From Paraburkholderia sartisoli (GTDB lineage Bacteria > Pseudomonadota > Gammaproteobacteria > Burkholderiales > Burkholderiaceae), in NCBI RefSeq assembly GCF_900107685.1, contig NZ_FNRQ01000003.1:62001-126000 (forward strand): a DNA stretch of 64,000 nt, in the 5' to 3' direction. Both the position numbers and the translations under genes were made by a program. Shown in pieces: positions 58,690 to 64,000 of this stretch. The stretch's first letter is position 1. Each line of letters starts with the position of its first letter. The notes below the pieces were generated by a model. The model was not told where the DNA came from and made no database searches. It saw only the letters and a list, made by a program, of their open reading frames with translations.

Positions 58690-59961
58690 TCAAACCCGCA
58701 GCAACGGCAGCGGTGCAAACCGGTCGCGAAGCACAATCGCCGGATCGAGCCCCCACCACGACGCAAGCACTGTCGCGTACATCTCGCGAAAGTCGACGCT
58801 CACAGGCAGATTGCCGTTGCCGTCGAGTCGCGTGAGCACTGGCGGCACGCCATGCAGGCCGCCGCGCACCCGGCCGCCCGCTACGAAGTGCGGCGCCACG
58901 GTACCGTGATCGGTGCCGTGGCCCAGGTTCTCGCGCGGAGTCCGTCCGAATTCCGAGTACGTCATCACAAGCGTGCGGTCCCAGCGGCCCATTTCAACCA
59001 GCGCCGCTTTCATCGACATCAAACCTTCCGCCAGTTGCGCGAGCAGCGCCGCGTGCTGGCCGGGCTGGTTCTGATGCGTGTCGAAACCATTCAACGTCAG
59101 GCGGATCGCCGCGACGCCCTCGCCGGCCAGCGGCAACCCTTGAAGGTTGTCGCCCGTGGACAGCGCCTGCATTGCCGTCCTGATCGACGCGCCGAACGCG
59201 CTAGGTGGAAACGCTGTCTTCAATGCAGATTGTCCATCGTGTGCATCGGTCGCGGGACGCGCGAACGGAGCGGCTTTGACGATATCTCCGGCCACATCGT
59301 GGACGTGGTGAAGTTCAACGTTGCGCCCATGCAATGAACCCGGCGCGACAAGCCGCGACGCGCGCGCAAACCGCACTGGGTCCATGAGCGCGATCGTGTC
59401 CGCGCCGTTTGCGAGCGGGCCCATTTCCGCGCTGCCGATCACCATGCCGTCGGCGGCAAAACCGGCCGGTACGGGACGTTGCGCGAACGCACGCGACAGC
59501 CAGCCTTCGCGCAGATACTGATCCGCGCGCGACGCGGTGTCCCAGATTTCGATCGAACGAAAATGCGACAGGTTCGGCTGAGCGTAGCTCACGCCCTGCA
59601 CGATGGCGAGTTCGCGCGCCTGCCAGAGCGGCATCAGCGGCTGCAACGCGGGATGGAGCGCGGCTCGCCCGTCGAGTTGAATCAGTTGCTCGCGCTTGAT
59701 GCCAATGTTTTTGCGCAGCGTGTAATACGCCGGATCGGCGTAGGGAATGACTGTGTTCAGGCCATCGTTGCCGCCCTTCAGTTCGACGAGAATCAGCAGG
59801 TTGCGATAACCGCGCGCATCTGGCGTGCCGGGAGACACACCAGATGCCGGTTCATCGACGCGCGCCATGCCCTGCTCCGCAACGAACGCCGCCGGCAGCC
59901 ACATGGCGGCACCGGCCGCCGATGCCACGGATGCCATCGCAAGGAAATCGCGTCGTTTCAT
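58690..59961 (-). CDS. DUF1501 family protein with a twin-arginine signal
   Basis: This 423-residue exported protein begins MKRRDFLAMASVASAAGAAMWLPAAF, a twin-arginine signal. The DUF1501 domain (sulfatase/alkaline-phosphatase-like fold) has NLLILVELKGGNDGLNTVIPYAD, FRSIEIWDTASRADQYLREGWLSR, FDTHQNQPGQHAALL and VMTYSEFGRTPRENLGHGTDHG, all conserved in the family. The activity is unknown. It is usually found next to a DUF1800 gene, which is absent here. Ribosome site GAGG precedes the ATG at 59961; a small exported protein gene lies upstream on the same strand. Confidence 0.9.
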   Translation of the reverse strand: MKRRDFLAMASVASAAGAAMWLPAAFVAEQGMARVDEPASGVSPGTPDARGYRNLLILVELKGGNDGLNTVIPYADPAYYTLRKNIGIKREQLIQLDGRAALHPALQPLMPLWQARELAIVQGVSYAQPNLSHFRSIEIWDTASRADQYLREGWLSRAFAQRPVPAGFAADGMVIGSAEMGPLANGADTIALMDPVRFARASRLVAPGSLHGRNVELHHVHDVAGDIVKAAPFARPATDAHDGQSALKTAFPPSAFGASIRTAMQALSTGDNLQGLPLAGEGVAAIRLTLNGFDTHQNQPGQHAALLAQLAEGLMSMKAALVEMGRWDRTLVMTYSEFGRTPRENLGHGTDHGTVAPHFVAGGRVRGGLHGVPPVLTRLDGNGNLPVSVDFREMYATVLASWWGLDPAIVLRDRFAPLPLLRV

Positions 59962-60034
59962 TGCACACCTCGTTCCTCTTCTGTTTTGCGTTCCAGTCAA
60001 CCCGGGGCAGCTCCTTACGCCCTTCGCGATCTGG

Positions 60035-60067
60035 CGGTGTTATCGCGGTGTTGTCGCGGTGTTGTTG
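60035..60067. repeat. Three tandem copies of an 11-bp repeat
   Basis: CGGTGTTATCG, CGGTGTTGTCG and CGGTGTTGTTG follow each other at 60035-60067 with one or two differences. It lies 74 bases upstream of the DUF1501 gene, in its probable promoter or leader. Confidence 0.7.
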
Positions 60068-60248
60068 AAGTCGCAGTGTCGCTCACGCGGAAGCGAAAGA
60101 TGTCACATGTTCGCGCCAGCATTGAGCCTGTACGTTACACGCTCAACGAAGTCCGGTACGACATCGTGACGAAGGAACAGCCGGGAAATTTTTGAAGCGC
60201 GCTGGAAGCGCCAGGCGGAACGTTCGCGCACGACGGCAGACGAAACAC

Positions 60249-60581
60249 CTACCGCTTGTAAAGCTCGCGAACGGCGTCTTCGATGTGTTGACGCAGGAGG
60301 CGTCGCTCGTCGGGCGTCATGTGCCCGTCGCGACGACGTTGATCGAGATCGGGGGGAACCACGGTGCGCATCATGATGTCCGATGCAGGCGAATCAACAT
60401 GTGCGCCGCGCGGCGAACGCGGCGGTTTATTTCCGTTGTGTCCGGACGAACGGGAATTCGCCGCCCGGTCTTGCGCAGGCTGGGCGTGGGTGGGCATCGA
60501 AGCCAATGTGCCTGTCAGCGTGCCGGCAATCGCCAGTGCAATCACGCGCAAGCGCACATTCGGCCAAACCCCTCCCTTCAT
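60249..60581 (-). CDS. Small exported protein of unknown function
   Basis: I do not recognise this 110-residue protein. It has a signal peptide (MKGGVWPNVRLRVIALAIAGTLTGTLASMPTHAQ), a long polar, disordered middle rich in Ser, Arg and Pro, and a charged C-terminal helix (MTPDERRLLRQHIEDAVRELYKR). The start at 60581 has GGGAGG about 6 bases upstream; the frame extends to 60617. It is upstream of the DUF1501 gene on the same strand with a 287-bp gap. Small exported proteins of this kind are often found beside DUF1800/DUF1501 genes in this group, from memory. Confidence 0.65.
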   Translation of the reverse strand: MKGGVWPNVRLRVIALAIAGTLTGTLASMPTHAQPAQDRAANSRSSGHNGNKPPRSPRGAHVDSPASDIMMRTVVPPDLDQRRRDGHMTPDERRLLRQHIEDAVRELYKR

Positions 60582-60808
60582 CTTTTTCCCTTCGTTGCGC
60601 GACAACCGGTACCTCAAATGCGTATGCAGACCCCGGCGATAACCGGGAGCGAGAGTTTTTGTCGAGTGAAGTATCTACCGAACAGCCGCAAACAGTAAAG
60701 GAGTGTAAGCGCGCATGCTTTACGTCGTGCCACGGGCAGGGTAAATTTTGTAACTGACTGTAACCTGATAATTGGTGCGAACGGGCACCGCTTTGTAATC
60801 GCGCTAAG

Positions 60809-61543
60809 ATGCCGACTATGGAAACCAAAAACCCTTCAAAAATCCTCGTCGTCGATGACGATCCGCGTCTGCGCGATCTGCTGCGCCGCTATCTGGGCGA
60901 ACAGGGATTCAATGTCTATGTCGCCGAAAACGCGCCGTCAATGAACAAGCTGTGGGTCCGCGAGCGGTTCGATCTGCTCGTGCTCGACCTGATGCTGCCT
61001 GGCGAGGATGGCCTCTCGATCTGCCGGCGTCTGCGCGGCAGCAACGATCGCACGCCGATCATCATGCTGACGGCGAAGGGTGAAGACGTCGACCGCATCG
61101 TCGGGCTCGAAATGGGCGCGGACGATTACCTGCCGAAGCCATTCAATCCACGCGAACTCGTCGCGCGCATTCATGCGGTGCTACGTCGCCAGTCGCCGTC
61201 GGAGTTGCCGGGTGCGCCGTCCGAAACCACCGAGGTTTTCGAGTTCGGCGAATTCGCGCTCAATCTCGCAACCCGCACGCTGACGAAGGCCGGCCAGGAA
61301 ATTCCGCTCACCACGGGCGAGTTCTCCGTGCTGAAGGTATTCGCGCGCCATCCGCGCCAGCCGCTGTCGCGCGAAAAGCTGATGGAGCTTGCGCGCGGCC
61401 GTGAATACGAAGTGTTCGACCGCAGCCTCGACGTGCAGATTTCGCGCCTTCGCAAGCTGATCGAACCGGATCCGGGCAGCCCGCGTTTCATCCAGACGGT
61501 GTGGGGTCTCGGCTATGTCTTCATTCCCGACGGCGCGGCTTGA
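60809..61543 (+). CDS. ompR: OmpR-type response regulator
   Basis: OmpR proteins control porin and envelope genes in response to EnvZ. The 244-residue protein has a receiver domain with the acidic pair in VVDDDPRLR, the phosphorylated Asp60 in LLVLDLMLPGEDG and the lysine in YLPKPFNPRELVARIH, and a winged-helix domain with LTTGEFSVLKVFARHPRQPLSREKL, EVFDRSLDVQISRLRK and FIQTVWGLGYVF. Met4 at 60818 is an alternative start. It is 46 bases before the sensor kinase gene. Confidence 0.94.
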   Translation: MPTMETKNPSKILVVDDDPRLRDLLRRYLGEQGFNVYVAENAPSMNKLWVRERFDLLVLDLMLPGEDGLSICRRLRGSNDRTPIIMLTAKGEDVDRIVGLEMGADDYLPKPFNPRELVARIHAVLRRQSPSELPGAPSETTEVFEFGEFALNLATRTLTKAGQEIPLTTGEFSVLKVFARHPRQPLSREKLMELARGREYEVFDRSLDVQISRLRKLIEPDPGSPRFIQTVWGLGYVFIPDGAA

Positions 61544-61589
61544 CGGTCTTCCCGAGGCTGTCGCGCCTGCTTTCTGACGAGAAGGGTCC

Positions 61590-62939
61590 ATGCGGATCGA
61601 CCGGCGCCTCCTGACGCTCGCGTTCGGCGGCCTTTTCTGGCGGACCTTTCTGCTGATCGCGCTCCTGATCGCGGTCAGCCTCGCCGCATGGTTCCAGAGC
61701 TTCCGGGTCATCGAACGCGAGCCGCGCGCGCAGCGCGTGGCGTTGCAGCTCGTCGCGATCGTGAAGCTCACGCGCACCGCCCTCCTTTATTCCGATCCCG
61801 ACCTGCGGCGCGCACTGCTGCAGGATCTGGAAAGCAACGAAGGGGTGCGCGTGTATCCGCGCGAGACCACCGACAAATATCGCCTTCAGCCGGACGAGTC
61901 GCTCAACCGGCTGATCGAACACGACATCCGCGGACGTCTTGGCGACGACACGGTCATCGCGCAGACGGTCAACGATATTCCCGGCGTGTGGATCAGCTTC
62001 AAGATCGACGATGACGACTACTGGGTCGCGCTCGATCGCGACCAGCTCGACAACGTCACCGGCCTGCAGTGGGCGGGATGGGGCATCTTCGCGCTCGCGC
62101 TTTCGCTGTTCGGCGCGGCGTTCATCACCAGTCTCGTGAACAGGCCGTTCGCGCGGCTCGCGATGGCCGCGCGCAAGGTGGGTTCCGGGCAGTCGCCCGA
62201 GCCGCTGCCCGAACGCGGCATGGGCGTCGCCGCGGAAACGAACCGCAGCTTCAACCAGATGGTGACCGACCTCGAACAGCTCGAGGCCGATCGCGCGTTG
62301 ATGCTCGCTGGCATTTCGCACGACCTGCGCACCCCGCTCGCTCGCCTGCGGCTCGAAACGGAAATGAGCCCGTCCGACCAGAACACGAAAGACGCGATGG
62401 TCGACGACATCGAACAGATGGACATGATCATCGGCCGGTTCCTGGATTACGCGCGCCCCGTGCAGAGAATGACGGAACCTGTCGACCTTTCCATCATCGC
62501 AGGCGAAGTGGCCGCGCGCATGACAAGCGAAGACGGCATGCGTCTCGTGACGCGGCTCGCGCCGTCGGCGGTGGTCGAGGCGGACGAAACGGACATGCGG
62601 CGCGTCGTTGGCAATCTGGTCGAGAACGCGCGCAAGTACGGCTTGAGCGACGGCGACGGCATTCCGCGCGTCGTCATCGAAACGCGGGTGTCGCATTCGC
62701 GCGTGGAACTGTCCGTGGTCGACGAAGGGCCTGGCATTCCCGAAGACCAGCTCGCGCTTGTCACACGACCGTTCTATCGTGTGAATTCGGCGCGTAGCCA
62801 GGCGAACGGCACCGGGCTCGGCATGGCGATCGTGCAGCGGCTGGTGAGCCGGTATCGCGGCTCGCTGCGTCTGCGCAACCGGACGCCCGGCCCCGGGCTC
62901 GAAGTCACGATCGACTTCCCGCTCGCGAAAGGCGTCTGA
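61590..62939 (+). CDS. envZ: EnvZ-type sensor histidine kinase
   Basis: This is a 449-residue inner-membrane sensor. Two membrane segments (about 17-35 and 160-178) bracket a periplasmic domain of about 120 residues. A HAMP linker follows, then the phospho-acceptor His244 in LAGISHDLRTPLARLRLE, the N box LVENARKYG, and G boxes VVDEGPGIPEDQL and GTGLGMAIVQRLV. It acts on the adjacent OmpR. Pairing and spacing indicate one operon; the start has weak ribosome-site support. Confidence 0.94.
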   Translation: MRIDRRLLTLAFGGLFWRTFLLIALLIAVSLAAWFQSFRVIEREPRAQRVALQLVAIVKLTRTALLYSDPDLRRALLQDLESNEGVRVYPRETTDKYRLQPDESLNRLIEHDIRGRLGDDTVIAQTVNDIPGVWISFKIDDDDYWVALDRDQLDNVTGLQWAGWGIFALALSLFGAAFITSLVNRPFARLAMAARKVGSGQSPEPLPERGMGVAAETNRSFNQMVTDLEQLEADRALMLAGISHDLRTPLARLRLETEMSPSDQNTKDAMVDDIEQMDMIIGRFLDYARPVQRMTEPVDLSIIAGEVAARMTSEDGMRLVTRLAPSAVVEADETDMRRVVGNLVENARKYGLSDGDGIPRVVIETRVSHSRVELSVVDEGPGIPEDQLALVTRPFYRVNSARSQANGTGLGMAIVQRLVSRYRGSLRLRNRTPGPGLEVTIDFPLAKGV

Positions 62940-63040
62940 TTGCCTTCCGGATTCAGCGCGAGGCGGCAACCGTTCGACACCCAAAAATGGAGACGCATGG
63001 CCTTGTCTATTGGGCCAGTGAAAAAAACCTATCCCGTTTG

Positions 63041-63083
63041 TTAGTTAAAAACTATTGATTTAATTGTTTAATAGAGTTATAGT
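63041..63083 (+). promoter_or_regulatory. ahpC promoter with an OxyR-like operator
   Basis: TTGATT at 63055-63060 and TATAGT at 63078-63083 form a -35/-10 pair with 17-base spacing. Overlapping the -35 are tetranucleotides with OxyR geometry: TTAG at 63041, CTAT at 63052 and ATTG at 63063, each separated by 7 bases, matching the ATAG-N7-CTAT-N7-ATAG part of the OxyR consensus in ten of twelve positions; the fourth element (GAGT at 63074) matches poorly. The predicted leader is about 83 bases. Confidence 0.65.
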
Positions 63084-63172
63084 GGGCCTCGAGTAACGTC
63101 TTGTCCGTTACAGCGAGCAGGCAGCCTGAACAGATTGCAGATTGTTTTTTCAACACACACAGGAGTATCCGC

Positions 63173-63721
63173 ATGAAAACCGTGGGCGATAAACTCGAAG
63201 CTTTCACCGTCACCGCAGCCAAGCCGGGCTTCAACAATCATGAAGAAAACGGCGTGTCGGCGTTCGAAGAAATCACCGAACAGTCGTTCCCGGGCAAGTG
63301 GAAGATCATCTACTTTTACCCGAAGGATTTCACGTTCGTGTGCCCGACGGAAATCGTCGAATTCGGCAAGCTCGCCAGGGATTTCGCGGAACGTGACGCC
63401 GTTCTGCTCGGCGGCAGCGTCGACAACGAATTCGTCAAGCTCGCATGGCGCCGTGAGCACAAGGACCTGAGCAAGCTGAACCACTACTCGTTCGGCGACG
63501 TGAAGGGCGAACTGATCGATCAGCTCGGCGTGCGCGACAAGGAAGCCGGCGTGGCACTGCGCGCTACGTTCGTGGTCGACCCGGACAACACGATCCAGCA
63601 CGTTTCGGTGAACAACCTGAACGTCGGCCGTAACCCGGAAGAAGTGCTGCGTATTCTCGACGGTCTGCAAACGGACGAACTGTGCCCGTGCAACCGTGCA
63701 GTGGGCGGCGCAACGCTGTAA
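63173..63721 (+). CDS. ahpC: Alkyl hydroperoxide reductase subunit C (peroxiredoxin)
   Basis: AhpC reduces hydrogen peroxide and organic peroxides in the cytoplasm. The 182-residue protein has the peroxidatic Cys57 in YFYPKDFTFVCPTEIVEF, the active-site Thr and Arg (LRATFVVDP), and the resolving cysteine in DELCPCNRAVGG (Cys171 and Cys173). It resembles the AhpC form that pairs with AhpD rather than AhpF. AGGAG lies 8 bases before the ATG at 63173. ahpD follows 75 bases downstream. Confidence 0.96.
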   Translation: MKTVGDKLEAFTVTAAKPGFNNHEENGVSAFEEITEQSFPGKWKIIYFYPKDFTFVCPTEIVEFGKLARDFAERDAVLLGGSVDNEFVKLAWRREHKDLSKLNHYSFGDVKGELIDQLGVRDKEAGVALRATFVVDPDNTIQHVSVNNLNVGRNPEEVLRILDGLQTDELCPCNRAVGGATL

Positions 63722-63733
63722 GCATCTGCAGTG

Positions 63734-63771
63734 AAAAGCCCGCTAAGCTTGAAAGAGCCGCGGGCTTTTTT
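63734..63771 (+). terminator. Intrinsic terminator between ahpC and ahpD
   Basis: AAAAGCCCGC at 63734-63743 pairs with GCGGGCTTTT from 63760, followed by further T. It lies between two genes that work together, so it may reduce ahpD expression relative to ahpC rather than block it. Confidence 0.75.
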
Positions 63772-63796
63772 ATCGGCGATCTGATAGGAGATATCA

Positions 63797-64000
63797 ATGG
63801 AATTTCTGGCTTCGATTAAAGAACTCGTTCCCGATTACGCGAAAGATATCCGCCTGAATCTGGACGGCACGATTGCCCGCTCGTCGCTGGAAGGCACGGA
63901 TGCGATCGGCGTCGCGCTGGCCGCGGCGTTCGCGGCGAAGAGCCACGTGATCGTCGATGCGATCCGCAATTCGGGCGCGTTGCCGCCGGAAGAAATCAAC
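63797..64000 (+). CDS. ahpD: Alkyl hydroperoxide reductase AhpD, N-terminal part (runs off the window)
   Basis: AhpD is a carboxymuconolactone-decarboxylase-fold disulfide reductase that regenerates AhpC. The 68 residues present start MEFLASIKELVPDYAKDIRLNLDG and include SLEGTDAIGVALAAAFAAKS, typical of AhpD. The catalytic CxxC lies beyond the window. The start at 63797 has TAGGAG 7 bases upstream. Confidence 0.92.
   Translation, partial: MEFLASIKELVPDYAKDIRLNLDGTIARSSLEGTDAIGVALAAAFAAKSHVIVDAIRNSGALPPEEIN

Overview
The window is about 64 kb of high-GC chromosomal DNA from a Burkholderia-group betaproteobacterium; Paraburkholderia seems more likely than Burkholderia sensu stricto, but I cannot fix the species from sequence alone. 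The evidence is the cepacian-type exopolysaccharide genes, the tig-clpP-clpX-lon-hupB-tRNA-ppiD block, the mltG-tmk-holB-tatD block, the ompR/envZ pair and the ahpC/ahpD pair, together with the codon use. Most of it is core genome. I see no prophage, complete insertion sequence, CRISPR array, integrase or conjugation gene.

Layout. (1) 1-4255 is the edge of an exopolysaccharide locus: a UDP-glucose dehydrogenase cut by the window edge and an undecaprenyl-phosphate sugar transferase on the minus strand, and a divergent GDP-mannose pyrophosphorylase/mannose-6-phosphate isomerase, separated by a 600-bp AT-rich control region. (2) 4343-12910 is the most accessory-looking part: a chimeric protein with an IS5-type transposase N-terminus, a YciI protein, a double PsiF protein, an unrecognised membrane protein, a YSC84 lipoprotein, a GT4 glycosyltransferase preceded by two tandem hairpin repeats, trehalose-6-phosphate synthase, a Rap1a/Tai4-fold periplasmic protein and an exported ankyrin protein. 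(3) 12962-19193 holds tatD, a GNAT acetyltransferase, holB, tmk and mltG on the minus strand and, divergently, ygfZ and an NRDE/TANGO2 protein. (4) 19217-30296 is a minus-strand run of lipid and redox metabolism: an esterase, an SDR, an MDR oxidoreductase, a PaaI thioesterase, a Dabb protein, a GT2 glycosyltransferase, a thiolase, a nicotinamidase, a fused enoyl-CoA hydratase/3-hydroxyacyl-CoA dehydrogenase and an acyl-CoA ligase.

(5) 30436-34352 runs plus: selO, msrB, yciB, a bolA-like gene and a parvulin PPIase. (6) 34471-45886 holds purL (minus), dadA, the NAD(P)HX repair enzyme, pgi, a LolD-type ABC ATPase divergent from tesA, and a small lipoprotein. (7) 46006-55180 is the protein-quality-control block on the minus strand: tig, clpP, clpX, lon, hupB, tRNA-Val, tRNA-Asp and ppiD, with intrinsic terminators after tig, clpX, lon and the tRNAs. 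(8) 55632-64000 holds glycerate kinase, a MarR regulator, tRNA-Leu, a squalene/phytoene synthase-fold protein that has lost its metal-binding aspartates, a DUF1501 protein with a small exported neighbour, ompR/envZ, and ahpC/ahpD (ahpD cut by the window edge), with a clear promoter and an OxyR-like operator before ahpC.

I do not see a convincing multi-gene system that is new. The features most worth follow-up are the transposase-domain chimera at 4343-5497, the tandem 5'-UTR hairpins at 9656-9752, the apparently catalytically dead prenyl synthase homologue at 57811-58647, and the phased A/T tracts in the exopolysaccharide control region.
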